64,000 nt of DNA from S015-6 sp964479535. GTDB lineage: Bacteria > Desulfobacterota > DSWW01. The first letter of the stretch is position 1. Each line of letters begins with the position of its first letter. Shown here piece after piece: positions 18,156 through 26,812 of the stretch. The notes beneath the pieces are model-generated. The model saw only the letters and a program-made list of their open reading frames with translations. It had not been told where the DNA came from and searched no databases. The DNA is taken from the NCBI GenBank assembly GCA_964479535.1, contig CAYZMM010000016.1, forward strand, positions 42,652-106,651. Reading direction: 5' to 3'. The position numbers and the translations under genes are program-made.

Positions 18156-20327
18156 GTGACAACGTCGCAGACCAAGCGGGCGACCCCTGTTCTTCTGTCC
18201 GTCGCCCTGTGGGTCCTCCTGGCGGTCTTCTTTGCTTCCTCTGATGGCGCGCGGGCGCAGGAAGGCCTGGTCGAAGGGGCGAGGACGCTTCTCGGGCAGG
18301 GCGCCGAGGAGGAGAAGAAGGCGAAGGAGGAGGGAGCGGAGGCGGCGACGCCGACCGGGGAGGAGCGGGGGATCTCCTTCCCCGCCGGAGATATGGAAGA
18401 AGGCCTGCGGGAAGCCGCGGCGGAGGTGGGCGAACAGGCCCTCTCCCTTCTCGTGAGAAGACCGCTGGGGTTCGATCTCGGAACGATCGACCGGCTGAAG
18501 GACTGGGCCATCGGGCTGCCCATGGAGGTCCCGGACCTCCTGGCGCACGTGATGGAGCAGAGCCGCCTCCTCGGGTTCGTGGGCTCCCTCATCATGCTCG
18601 CCTTTCTGGCGGCGGTCTTCTACAGCGTCTTCGGCCAGAAGAAGGTCCTCGAGCGGCTGGAGAAGGCGGCGGGCCCGTTGCGCCCGTACATGCCCGAGGC
18701 CTTCTACCCTTACTTCCTCTCCCTGATGCGGATTCTGGTCGCCTCTCTCATCCCCCTCCTGCTCTTCGGAGCGTACAGCCTGATTCGCGCCTTCATTTCC
18801 TACGATGCCCCCTGGTTCCGGATCACCGGAAACCTGTTCATGCTCTGGGCCGTCGGCGCCCTGTTGATCAACCTCCTCCGGGAAGGCCTGACACGGGAGT
18901 TCCTGCCGATCTCAGCGGGCCGCGGCCTCCCGTTCTTTCGCGTGGCCCGCATCGTCCTGCTGTACATCCTGTTCAGCTTCGCGATCTTCCTGAGCGCCGA
19001 GGCCCTCCGGATTCCCGAGGATTTCCTGGCCCTGCTCCGGTTCGCCCTCTCCCTGTCGGTCGTGCTCGCAAGCCTGCTGCTTCTGCTGAAGAAGAAGGCG
19101 ATCCTCGGGGTGCTGCCCGAGCTGCCTTACAAGGGTTATCAGTTGTTCGTCCGAGGGCTGACGCGCTTCTACTACCCGGCCATCTTCCTCACCTTTCTGA
19201 CGGGCATCCTGTGGTGCCTCGGCTATCACGACCTGTGCCTGGCGATCTGGAGGATGACCTGGGCCGTTGTCGGGGCCTTCATCGGCATCATGGTGGTCTA
19301 CCACCTGCTCAACGGAAGGCTCCGGCAATGGGCGGCGAAGAAGCCCGTGACGGACGAGGCGGTTCAGGCTCTGTACCGGGCGCTGCGGTCCCTGCTGCTC
19401 TATGCGACCGTGATCACGCTGCTGATCGTGACGCTCAAGCTTCTCGGGCTTGCCGATCCGTTTCAGCGGATCCTTTCCTTCCCGGTCCTCAAGATCGGCG
19501 GGACGCCTCTTTCCCTCTGGACCATCCTGAAGGCAGCCCTCTTACTGCTTGCCTTCTTCTTTCTCTCCCGGCTCGTTCGTTCCTGGCTGGATTACCGGGT
19601 CTACCCCTCTGTCGGCGTTGAGGAGGGGCTCGCCTACGCCATCAACACGTTCCTCCATTACACGTTGTTGACGATCGGTTTCCTGGTCGCCCTCCGAGCC
19701 GTCGGGCTGGATCTCCGTGTCCTGATGGTTTTTGCCGGCGCCGTGGGCATCGGGGTCGGCCTCGGCATGCAGAACACGGCGGCGAACCTCATCGCAGGGT
19801 TCAGCCTCGTCTTCGGACGCAGGATCCGGAAAGGAGACTGGATCCAGGTGGGCGACACCCTCGGGAACGTCCAGGAGGTGGGGTTGCGCGCCACCAAGGT
19901 TCGCACCCGGGACAACATCGAGTACCTGATCCCGAATTCGGATCTCACGGGAAGGACGATCGTGAACTACACCCTGTCCGAACCGTTGATCCGGATCCAC
20001 GTCCCCGTCGGGGTCTCGTACAAATCGGACCCGAAGCAGGTGGAGGCGATCCTGCTGAAGGCCGCCGAGGAAAACGAGAAGATCGACCGAAGCAGGAAAC
20101 CCGAGGTCTGGTTCACCGAATACGGGGACAGCTCGCTCAACTTCGAGCTGCTCGTGTGGATCGATGTCCGGAGGGCGACCCAGTACAAGGTTCGCAGTGA
20201 GCTCTACTTTGCCGTCTTCGAGGCGCTGGCCAGGGCCGGGATCGAGATCCCCTTCCCGCAGCGGGACCTCCACATCCGTTCCGGCCTGTTTCCCGCAGCC
20301 GCCGCGTCCGGGCAGGAGGATTCGTAG
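18156..20327 (+). CDS. MscS-type mechanosensitive channel with long N-terminal membrane domain
   Basis: A 723-residue inner-membrane channel. The GTG at 18156 is chosen because GGAGGA precedes it at 10 nt, a signal peptide follows directly (LSVALWVLLAVFFASSDGARAQ), and the promoter rules out the ATG at 18111. A charged periplasmic segment with a Lys/Glu stretch is followed by about eight membrane helices. The C-terminal MscS core shows the Gly/Ala-rich pore helix (VGIGVGLGMQNTAANLIAGF), then RIRKGDWIQVGDTLGNV and the beta-domain PNSDL. These channels vent solutes on hypo-osmotic shock. It is divergent from the sulfatase. Confidence 0.92.
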   Translation: MTTSQTKRATPVLLSVALWVLLAVFFASSDGARAQEGLVEGARTLLGQGAEEEKKAKEEGAEAATPTGEERGISFPAGDMEEGLREAAAEVGEQALSLLVRRPLGFDLGTIDRLKDWAIGLPMEVPDLLAHVMEQSRLLGFVGSLIMLAFLAAVFYSVFGQKKVLERLEKAAGPLRPYMPEAFYPYFLSLMRILVASLIPLLLFGAYSLIRAFISYDAPWFRITGNLFMLWAVGALLINLLREGLTREFLPISAGRGLPFFRVARIVLLYILFSFAIFLSAEALRIPEDFLALLRFALSLSVVLASLLLLLKKKAILGVLPELPYKGYQLFVRGLTRFYYPAIFLTFLTGILWCLGYHDLCLAIWRMTWAVVGAFIGIMVVYHLLNGRLRQWAAKKPVTDEAVQALYRALRSLLLYATVITLLIVTLKLLGLADPFQRILSFPVLKIGGTPLSLWTILKAALLLLAFFFLSRLVRSWLDYRVYPSVGVEEGLAYAINTFLHYTLLTIGFLVALRAVGLDLRVLMVFAGAVGIGVGLGMQNTAANLIAGFSLVFGRRIRKGDWIQVGDTLGNVQEVGLRATKVRTRDNIEYLIPNSDLTGRTIVNYTLSEPLIRIHVPVGVSYKSDPKQVEAILLKAAEENEKIDRSRKPEVWFTEYGDSSLNFELLVWIDVRRATQYKVRSELYFAVFEALARAGIEIPFPQRDLHIRSGLFPAAAASGQEDS

Positions 20328-20344
20328 CGGACGAAATCACCCCG

Positions 20345-20390
20345 TGTGAACAACCGTTCACAATTCGGGGACAGCCACCGAACTTCGCGA
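20345..20390. repeat. GTGAAC-N4-GTTCAC plus GGGGACAGCCACC repeat, locus C
   Basis: The two modules are side by side: the palindrome GTGAACAACCGTTCAC, then AATTCGGGGACAGCCACC. It fills the gap between mscS and the hydratase. Confidence 0.88.
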
Positions 20391-20415
20391 TCCATTGGAA
20401 GAGGAGGGTCTCGTG

Positions 20416-21207
20416 ATGCGGGTGCTCACGGAGAAGAAAGGCGTTGTGACGACGATCGTCATCAACCGCCCCGAGGTGAGGAATGCGGTCGATGGGCCCA
20501 CCGCCCGGGAGCTGGCGGACGCCTTCCGCCGGTTCGAGCAGGACGACGATGCGAGGGTCGCGGTTCTCACCGGATCGGGGGGCTCTTTCTGTGCGGGTGC
20601 GGACCTGAAGGCCGTTTCGGAGGGGGAAGGGCGGGCCAACCGAATGGAGGCAGAGGGCGACGGGCCCATGGGGCCGTCCAGGATGAGGCTGAGCAAGCCG
20701 GTGATCGCGGCCGTGGCGGGCCACGCCGTGGCCGGCGGGCTCGAGTTGGCTCTCCTGTGCGACATGCGCGTGGTCGAGGAGGATGCGGTCTTCGGCGTCT
20801 TCTGCAGGCGGTGGGGCGTCCCGCTCATCGACGGCGGCACGGTTCGTCTTCCGCGCCTGATCGGGCTTTCCAACGCCATGGACATGATCCTCACCGGACG
20901 GCCTGTTGGCGCCGAGGAGGCTCTTCGTATGGGCCTGGCGAACCGGGTCGTGAAGCAGGGCACATCGCGGGCCGAGGCGGAGAAGCTCGCCGAAGAAATC
21001 GCCCGCTTTCCCCAGAATTGCATGCGAAGCGACCGTTTGTCCGCTTACCTGCAGTTCGACCTTCCCTTCGGCCAGGCCATGCGAAACGAATTCGAGCTGG
21101 GTCTCCGGACGATCGAGTCCGGCGAAACCGTCGAGGGCGCAACCCGCTTCGCCCGGGGAGCCGGCCGACACGGAAGCTTCGATTCGGAAGAGGGGTCCGA
21201 GGGATGA
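20416..21207 (+). CDS. Enoyl-CoA hydratase/isomerase (crotonase) family protein
   Basis: A 263-residue crotonase-fold protein. The oxyanion-hole segments are present (GSGGSFCAGADLKA and AGHAVAGGLELALLCDM). In classical enoyl-CoA hydratase two Glu residues act; the first, in the GGLELAL position, is kept, but the second falls in FCRRWGVPLIDGG, where Glu is absent. The enzyme may therefore not be an ordinary hydratase. ATG 20416 follows GAGGAGGG at 7 nt. It overlaps the next gene by ATGA, so the two are translationally coupled. Confidence 0.88.
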   Translation: MRVLTEKKGVVTTIVINRPEVRNAVDGPTARELADAFRRFEQDDDARVAVLTGSGGSFCAGADLKAVSEGEGRANRMEAEGDGPMGPSRMRLSKPVIAAVAGHAVAGGLELALLCDMRVVEEDAVFGVFCRRWGVPLIDGGTVRLPRLIGLSNAMDMILTGRPVGAEEALRMGLANRVVKQGTSRAEAEKLAEEIARFPQNCMRSDRLSAYLQFDLPFGQAMRNEFELGLRTIESGETVEGATRFARGAGRHGSFDSEEGSEG

Positions 21208-21842
21208 ACCCGGCCGGCATCCGGAGGGTCGCCCGGGAGCTGCTCGCATCGGACGCGAGCAGCCACGGCTGGGACCACGTGGAGCGGGTCTGGAAACTGT
21301 GCAGACACATCGGGGCCGCGGAGGGGGCGGACCTCGAGATCCTGCTGCCGGCTGCATACCTGCACGACATCGGCCGACCCGATGAGAAGGCCTCGGGAGG
21401 GGTGATCTGCCACGCCACGGCCGGCGCGGCGCGTGCCCGGTCCATCCTGGATGAGAACGGCTACGATGGGGAGCGGATCGATCGGATCGTCCACTGCATC
21501 GCATCCCATCGGTTCCGCAGAAACGGAGAACGACCCCGAACGCTCGAGGCCCGCGTGCTCTTCGATGCGGACAAGCTCGACGCCATCGGCGCCGTCGGCG
21601 TTGGGCGGGCCTTTCTGTTCGCCGGAGAGGTGGGTGCCAGGCTGCACAACCCGGAGGCGGACATCCTGGCCACGCGGCCCTACTCGTCGGAGGACACCGC
21701 CTTCCGGGAGTTCTCCGTGAAACTGCAGAGGGTCAAGGAGCGGATGCTCACAGAGACGGGCAGGCAGCTTGCCGAAGAGCGGCATCGTTTCATGGTCGCC
21801 TACTTCGAACGCCTCACGCAGGAGGTGCACGGCGAAAAGTGA
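21204..21842 (+). CDS. HD-domain phosphohydrolase
   Basis: A 212-residue HD-superfamily metal-dependent phosphohydrolase. Key residues are visible: H-W-D-H near residue 24 (SSHGWDHVERV), the HD pair in AAYLHDIGRP, CHATAGAARA and a late ARVLFDADKLDAIG. It resembles the YfbR/YedJ-type HD proteins. It begins inside the stop of the crotonase gene (ATGA overlap), so both are made from one message. The substrate is unknown; why it is coupled to a crotonase is not obvious. Confidence 0.88.
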   Translation: MNPAGIRRVARELLASDASSHGWDHVERVWKLCRHIGAAEGADLEILLPAAYLHDIGRPDEKASGGVICHATAGAARARSILDENGYDGERIDRIVHCIASHRFRRNGERPRTLEARVLFDADKLDAIGAVGVGRAFLFAGEVGARLHNPEADILATRPYSSEDTAFREFSVKLQRVKERMLTETGRQLAEERHRFMVAYFERLTQEVHGEK

Positions 21843-21884
21843 TCAGGGGTCAGGGGTCGGCCCCGCCACCCATCATGCGAAACC

Positions 21885-21929
21885 GGGGAGTTCGGTGCCT
21901 TTCCCCGAATTGTGAACGAATGTTCACAC
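21885..21929. repeat. GTGAAC-N4-GTTCAC repeat, locus D, overlapping a stop codon
   Basis: The palindrome GTGAACGAATGTTCAC is joined to an inverted, degenerate copy of the GGGGACAGCCACC module. The right end supplies the TGA stop of the cache-domain gene on the minus strand (21924-21926), so the repeat has become part of that gene. Confidence 0.8.
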
Positions 21930-22883
21930 AAGGGCGGCGATGAAGAATTCCAGCTCCGGCGCGGTCTCGACGATCACGTTGAATTCGCGGCCCCGGAGGG
22001 AATGCTGAAATCCCTTCTCTGACTTCATCTTCCGCGCAAGCTCGGCCAGTTCCGGCGACTTCCCTCGCTCGAGATTTCGCTCCACGTCCACGTGATTCCT
22101 TACCTTCTCCGGGGAGAGAAAGGAGGGATCCTGTTTGTCGAAGGGCTCCAGACCCAGGGCCTCCATCCCATCCGGGCTCGCCCCGACAAAGGTCGACCGG
22201 GCAGAAAGGATGAGCACCCTGCTCGTGCTCTTGTACACGGTGCTGGAGTTGACCCACTCGAGATTGTAGTGAAGGCCCATGAAGCCGCACGACTCCGGAT
22301 CGGCTTCGCGCCGGAACACGGGTGCGTGAACGCTCTGAATGAACGCCCCGAGGAGATCCACGAAGACATTCGGGGCCCAGCGCGGAACGCGATCCGGGTT
22401 CCGGTCCGGGTCCACCCACCCGTAGTAGTCGAAATAGGTCACGCCGCTTCGGCAGACCTCAGCGGAGTCGAAACCCGAAGGGAAGAGACCCGCAAAGTTG
22501 GTTGTGGTCTGCCCGACGACCATGGTTCTCTTGTCACAGTAGATCACTTCGTCTGTGTACCGGTTCCGGACGTATTCCTCCTTCAAGGCGGGAAGCATGT
22601 GCTCCCAGAGCCGAAGTTCCCTCTTGATGCCGTCGTCGACAGGGACCACACCGGTCGCGCCCACCACGGTGCTCCCTTCCTTGCCCCTTTCCGTGGTCCA
22701 CATGTAGGACGCGTCCTGCCAGACGTACCGATCGTCCATGTCGTCGACCGAGAGGTCGTAGTTCGACTCGTTTCGGACCAGTTCTTCCAGACGCGTTGCA
22801 AGATCTCCCGCGGTCTCCCTGGCCTGGACGGCCGTGGACTGAATTTCCTCTGCAATCCAACGGACTTCATCCTTGATGCTCAT
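21924..22883 (-). CDS. Cache-like sensor domain protein without membrane anchor
   Basis: A 320-residue protein with an N-terminal helical region (EVRWIAEEIQSTAVQARETAGDLATRL, about 5-35), like the helix preceding periplasmic cache domains. A long mixed alpha/beta domain follows with the strand patterns YVWQDASYMWTTERG, SGVTYFDYYGWVDP and VLILSARSTFVGASPDG. No signal peptide, membrane helix or output domain is visible, which is unusual because cache domains normally face the periplasm. ATG 22883 has AGAGGA. The assignment rests on pattern; an orphan cytoplasmic ligand-binding protein is the cautious reading. Confidence 0.65.
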   Translation of the reverse strand: MSIKDEVRWIAEEIQSTAVQARETAGDLATRLEELVRNESNYDLSVDDMDDRYVWQDASYMWTTERGKEGSTVVGATGVVPVDDGIKRELRLWEHMLPALKEEYVRNRYTDEVIYCDKRTMVVGQTTTNFAGLFPSGFDSAEVCRSGVTYFDYYGWVDPDRNPDRVPRWAPNVFVDLLGAFIQSVHAPVFRREADPESCGFMGLHYNLEWVNSSTVYKSTSRVLILSARSTFVGASPDGMEALGLEPFDKQDPSFLSPEKVRNHVDVERNLERGKSPELAELARKMKSEKGFQHSLRGREFNVIVETAPELEFFIAALV

Positions 22884-23010
22884 GACGGCGGATCCTCTAA
22901 CGGGTCTTTCGCGGTTGGTAACGAATGGAATCACGCTTCTTTTCGGAGCATTCAGTAAACCACGAATAAGAAGAAAATCAACTCCCCGGGGAAAGGGGCG
23001 AATTGGAGCA

Positions 23011-23170
23011 GAGTTCGGGGACAGGCACCGAATTGTGAACCTGTGTTCTCACCGGGGAGTTCGGTGGCTGTCCCCGATCTCGGTGCAACGCACAGTGGCT
23101 GTGACCGATCTACCCGATGCAGGAAATTGGTGGGTGTCCCCAATTTTCCGCGGTGGCTGTCCCCAATTTC
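23011..23170. repeat. GGGGACAGCCACC repeat cluster, locus E
   Basis: Four or more partial copies occur in both orientations, including GTGAACCTGTGTTCTCAC and three GGTGGCTGTCCCC or GGTGGGTGTCCCC units. The cluster fills the space between the cache gene and the second thiolase promoter. Confidence 0.83.
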
Positions 23171-23210
23171 GATGCGATGGGGAGGACATCGTGGAAAGGG
23201 GGGCAACGCC

Positions 23211-23239
23211 TTGACGGGTGCGGCCGCCGCGGGTATCCT
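23211..23239 (+). promoter_or_regulatory. Sigma-70 promoter of the second thiolase
   Basis: TTGACG (23211-23216) and TATCCT (23234-23239) are 17 bp apart. The roughly 105-nt leader can form a small CTGCC/GGCAG hairpin; it matches no riboswitch family that I know. Confidence 0.65.
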
Positions 23240-23351
23240 AGAAAACTTCCCGACTTTGTTGACAGAAGTAACGTTTCCCGCCAGCTGCCGCCTGGATAGG
23301 CAGAACCACCGAGACGTCCTCAACGGATAGGAGAAAAGGAGACCAGTCGTC

Positions 23352-24638
23352 ATGCAAGACGTTGTCATCGTAAGTGCGGTTCGAACCGCTATCGGCGGAT
23401 TCGGCGGCGCCCTCAGGGGCGTGCCTGTCGTGGAACTCGGAGCGATCACCATCCGCGACGCCATGAACAGGGCGGGGCTTCGCCCCACCGTGCCTGAAGA
23501 CCTGAAGGCCTGCGGGCCGGATCCCCTGAAGGGATTGGGTTCCACGGAGCTCGAGCAGAAGACCGATCCCTGGCCCGAGGACCTCCGGTCCGTCTACGTC
23601 GACGAAGTGATCATGGGCAATGTGGTTTCCGCAGGCCAGGGACAGAACCCGGGCAGGCAGTCCAGCATAAGGGCGGGCATGCCGGTCGAGACGAATGCGA
23701 TCACGGTGAACAAGGTCTGCGCCTCCGGCATGAAGGCGGTTGCCCTCGCGGATCAGTCGATCCGGGCCGGCCAGGCCGAGGTCGTAGTCGCCGGGGGCAT
23801 GGAAAACATGAGCAACATCCCGTACAGCCTGCCCGAGGGCCGCTGGGGTGCGCGCATGTTCGACAAGCCCATGGTGGACCTGATGGTGCACGACGGTCTC
23901 TGGGAAATCTTCTACGGCTACCACATGGGCGTCACCGCCGAGAACATCGCGAAGACCTACGGCATTTCACGGGAAGAGCAGGACGAGTTGGGCCTGCTGA
24001 GTCATCAGCGTGCGCGCAAGGCGATCGTGGATGGGGTCTTTGCCGAGGAGATCGTCACCGTCGAGGTGCCCCAGAGGAGGAAGGATCCGCTCCAGGTCAA
24101 CACGGACGAGCGGCCCATGGACACGAGCCTGGAGAAGATGGCAAAGCTTCCCCCGGCGTTCATCAAGAAGGACGGCACTGTCACGGCAGGCAACGCCTCG
24201 GGCATCAATGATGCGTCTGCAGCGCTCGTGGTGATGAGCCGGTCCAAGGCGGACGCGCTCGGCGTGAAGCCTCTCGCCCGCATCGTCGGTTACGCGGCGG
24301 GGGGTGTCGACCCGGCCTACATGGGGCTGGGCCCGATTCCTGCAGTACGCAAGGTCCTGGCGAGGACGGGCATCTCGTTGTCGGACATTTCCCTGTTCGA
24401 GCTGAACGAGGCCTTCGCTTCCCAAGCCATCGCCTGTATGAGGGAGCTCGAACTCGATCCGGAAAAGACCAACGTCCACGGAAGCGGCATCTCCCTGGGA
24501 CATCCCATCGGCTGTTCCGGTGCAAGGATCCTGGTGACCCTGATTCACGAGATGCGACGCAGCGGGCACTCCCTCGGCCTCGCGAGCCTGTGCATCGGCG
24601 GCGGCCAGGGCATGGCCATGATCGTGGAGGCGGTCTGA
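23352..24638 (+). CDS. Thiolase with an N-terminal insertion
   Basis: A 428-residue acetyl-CoA acetyltransferase-type thiolase. The active-site Cys is in NKVCASGMKAVALA, the NEAF motif in LFELNEAFASQAI, the catalytic His in GSGISLGHPIGCSGAR, and the second Cys in LCIGGGQGMAMI. Compared with a standard 392-residue thiolase there is an extra stretch of about 35 residues between the first helix and VDEVIMGNV (about residues 45-80, with KACGPDPLKGLG and EQKTDPWPEDL). The residues are otherwise standard, so activity is expected. It has its own promoter and converges with the HtrA gene 8 bp downstream. Confidence 0.92.
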   Translation: MQDVVIVSAVRTAIGGFGGALRGVPVVELGAITIRDAMNRAGLRPTVPEDLKACGPDPLKGLGSTELEQKTDPWPEDLRSVYVDEVIMGNVVSAGQGQNPGRQSSIRAGMPVETNAITVNKVCASGMKAVALADQSIRAGQAEVVVAGGMENMSNIPYSLPEGRWGARMFDKPMVDLMVHDGLWEIFYGYHMGVTAENIAKTYGISREEQDELGLLSHQRARKAIVDGVFAEEIVTVEVPQRRKDPLQVNTDERPMDTSLEKMAKLPPAFIKKDGTVTAGNASGINDASAALVVMSRSKADALGVKPLARIVGYAAGGVDPAYMGLGPIPAVRKVLARTGISLSDISLFELNEAFASQAIACMRELELDPEKTNVHGSGISLGHPIGCSGARILVTLIHEMRRSGHSLGLASLCIGGGQGMAMIVEAV

Positions 24639-24646
24639 GAAGAGCT

Positions 24647-26185
24647 CTACTTCTTTTCTACTGCGATGTAGAGTGAACCTTCCCGCCGCTTGATCAGGAA
24701 GAGCATCATCTCGCCCTTTTCCGCCTCTCCGACCTTCTTCTGGAAAGCAGAGATCGTGTAGACCGGTTCCTGGTTGATCTCCATGATGATATCCCCCCTG
24801 CGAAGGCCGGCTTCCGCCGCAACCCCTGCAGGATCCAGGTCCGTGATGATCAGCCCCTTGTCACTGGCCAACTCGTGGGTGCGGGCAAGGTCCGGCGTGA
24901 TTTCCTGAAGCTGCAGGCCGAGTTCCTCTCCGGACTCACCTTCCGCGACGGTCACCTGCTCATCCGGGAGTTCCCCCAGCTTCGCCTTGATGGTCCTCTC
25001 CTTGCCCTTCCTGAGGACCTTCAAGGTCACCTTCTCGCCCGGCGGGGTGGCCGCCACCATGCGGGGCAGGTCGTTGAACTGCTCGACCGGCTCCCCGTTG
25101 AACTCGACGATGATGTCGCCCCGCTCCAGGTCCGTGTCCTCGGCGGGACCGCCTTCCGTGACCTCGGACACCAGCGCCCCCTGCGGCTTGTCCAGACCGA
25201 AGGACTTGGCCAGATCCGGGGTGACCCGCTGGATGTAGACGCCCAGCCACCCGCGGGAAACACGGCCCGTCTCCTTCAGCTGCGGAATCAGGTCCTTGGC
25301 GATGTTGATGGGAATCGCGAAACCGATCCCGGTCCCGCCGGCGATGATGGCCGTGTTGATTCCGACGACCTCTCCCTTCATGTTGACCAGCGGTCCACCG
25401 CTGTTCCCCGGGTTGATCGAGGCGTCGGTCTGGATGAAATCGTCGTAGGGCCCGGCCCCGATTTCCCTACCCTTCGCACTGACGATACCGGCCGTCAGGG
25501 TGTACTTCAGGCCGAAGGGATTGCCGATGGCAAGCACCCAGTCGCCCATTCGGAGCTTGTCCGAGTCGCCCAGATTCACCGTCGACAGCTTTCGGTCCAC
25601 GTCCACCTTGATCAGGGCAAGGTCGGTCTTCGGGTCCTTGCCGATCACCTTCGCCTCTGCTTCACTCTCGTCGTAGAGGATGACGGTGATCGTCTCCGCA
25701 TCCTTGACCACGTGATGGTTCGTGACAATGAGCCCGTCTTCGCCGATCACGAAGCCGCTGCCCAGGCTCCGCCGCTTCATGTCGCCCTGTGGGCCTCCGC
25801 GGAAGAAACGGTCGAAGAACTCCTCAAAGGGATCGGGCTGCTGGGGTCCGAAACGGGGCCCGCCCGGTCCGGGAGGCCGCATGCCGAAACCTCTGCCCAT
25901 AGCACCTCCCTTGACCACCTGGGTGGTGCTGATGTTCACCACGGTGGGATCGAGCTTCTCGGCCAAGAGCGTGAAATCCGGAAGGCAGATCTGTTCCGTT
26001 CCACCCGGGTCCGAGCCGGCCTGCACGGCGGGCTTCTGCTCTTCGACCGCCTCTTCGTCCGAACCGAAAATTGCACCCAGCCTCTCGGTCACATCCGTCT
26101 GGGCCGCGAGGATGAGCCCCATCGCCACGCCGATCAGGACGAGAAAGAAGATCCTTCCAATGCCCCTGTTTCCTGCACCTTCCAT
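24647..26185 (-). CDS. HtrA/DegP-family serine protease
   Basis: A 512-residue periplasmic protease/chaperone with an N-terminal membrane or signal helix (FFLVLIGVAMGLILAA). The catalytic triad is intact: His158 in TNHHVV, Asp188 in KTDLAL, Ser262 in GNSGGPL. A Gly/Pro/Phe-rich stretch (about 92-135) precedes the protease core. Two PDZ domains follow (about 290-380 and 410-505). It degrades or refolds misfolded envelope proteins. ATG 26185 has AAAGGAG. The DUF1844 gene lies 45 bp upstream, and htpX, dnaK, dnaJ and a second htrA are close by. Confidence 0.93.
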   Translation of the reverse strand: MEGAGNRGIGRIFFLVLIGVAMGLILAAQTDVTERLGAIFGSDEEAVEEQKPAVQAGSDPGGTEQICLPDFTLLAEKLDPTVVNISTTQVVKGGAMGRGFGMRPPGPGGPRFGPQQPDPFEEFFDRFFRGGPQGDMKRRSLGSGFVIGEDGLIVTNHHVVKDAETITVILYDESEAEAKVIGKDPKTDLALIKVDVDRKLSTVNLGDSDKLRMGDWVLAIGNPFGLKYTLTAGIVSAKGREIGAGPYDDFIQTDASINPGNSGGPLVNMKGEVVGINTAIIAGGTGIGFAIPINIAKDLIPQLKETGRVSRGWLGVYIQRVTPDLAKSFGLDKPQGALVSEVTEGGPAEDTDLERGDIIVEFNGEPVEQFNDLPRMVAATPPGEKVTLKVLRKGKERTIKAKLGELPDEQVTVAEGESGEELGLQLQEITPDLARTHELASDKGLIITDLDPAGVAAEAGLRRGDIIMEINQEPVYTISAFQKKVGEAEKGEMMLFLIKRREGSLYIAVEKK

Positions 26186-26230
26186 TCGCTGCTCCTTTTC
26201 GGTCCCTCGGGACCTGTTCGCCGTTGCCGC

Positions 26231-26704
26231 TCACTTGGACTCGGCAACGTATCTCATGCGCAGATCGTACAACATGCTTTCCATCAACTGGCTCTCTTCT
26301 TCGGTCAGGTTTCCCCGCGTTTTCTCCTGCAGCATCCCGAGCATGTCGATCGTCTGCTTTGCGATGGCGAGATCCTTCTTCTGCTCTCCGGTCATCGGAT
26401 CCGGCGCGAGCCCTAGATGAATCAGGGCGGAACTGCTGAGAGAAACCACGAAGGTCGAGAAATTGATCTCCGGAAGGGCCGTGGGCTCGGGCTCCTCCTG
26501 CCTATGGGCCTCCGGCTTCTTTGCACCTGCTTCGTCCCCGCCCGGAGCTTCCGCCTTCCCGCCTGCTTCCTGCTGCGGCTCGGAAGGCGCCTTCTCGGCT
26601 TCCGGACCCGGTTCCTCTTTGCGCACCTCACCGCTTTCCGATCCGGCAAAACGGCGGCGGTCACTCACCCTGAATCCCGGATCCTTCTTTTCTTCTTCGC
26701 TCAT
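26231..26704 (-). CDS. DUF1844 family protein
   Basis: A 157-residue soluble protein. The first half is a disordered, Glu/Lys/Pro-rich region (residues 1-75). The second half is the DUF1844 domain, with the characteristic NFSTFVVSLSSSALIHLG and LAIAKQTIDMLGMLQEKT. The ribosome site GGAGGGAG precedes ATG 26704. It lies just upstream of htrA on the same strand. The function of the family is unknown. Confidence 0.9.
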   Translation of the reverse strand: MSEEEKKDPGFRVSDRRRFAGSESGEVRKEEPGPEAEKAPSEPQQEAGGKAEAPGGDEAGAKKPEAHRQEEPEPTALPEINFSTFVVSLSSSALIHLGLAPDPMTGEQKKDLAIAKQTIDMLGMLQEKTRGNLTEEESQLMESMLYDLRMRYVAESK

Positions 26705-26812
26705 GTCATCTCCCTCCTTCCTGCGGCTCGCGCCGAAGGAACAAAAGTCGAAAGCACAGCGTGAGAGGTTATCGCAAAGCCCTCCAATAATCCAATCCGG
26801 AAAGCAGCTGTT

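Noticed and set aside
23240..23351. Riboswitch in the leader of the second thiolase
   Set aside because: Only a small hairpin is present and no conserved motif of a known class is seen.
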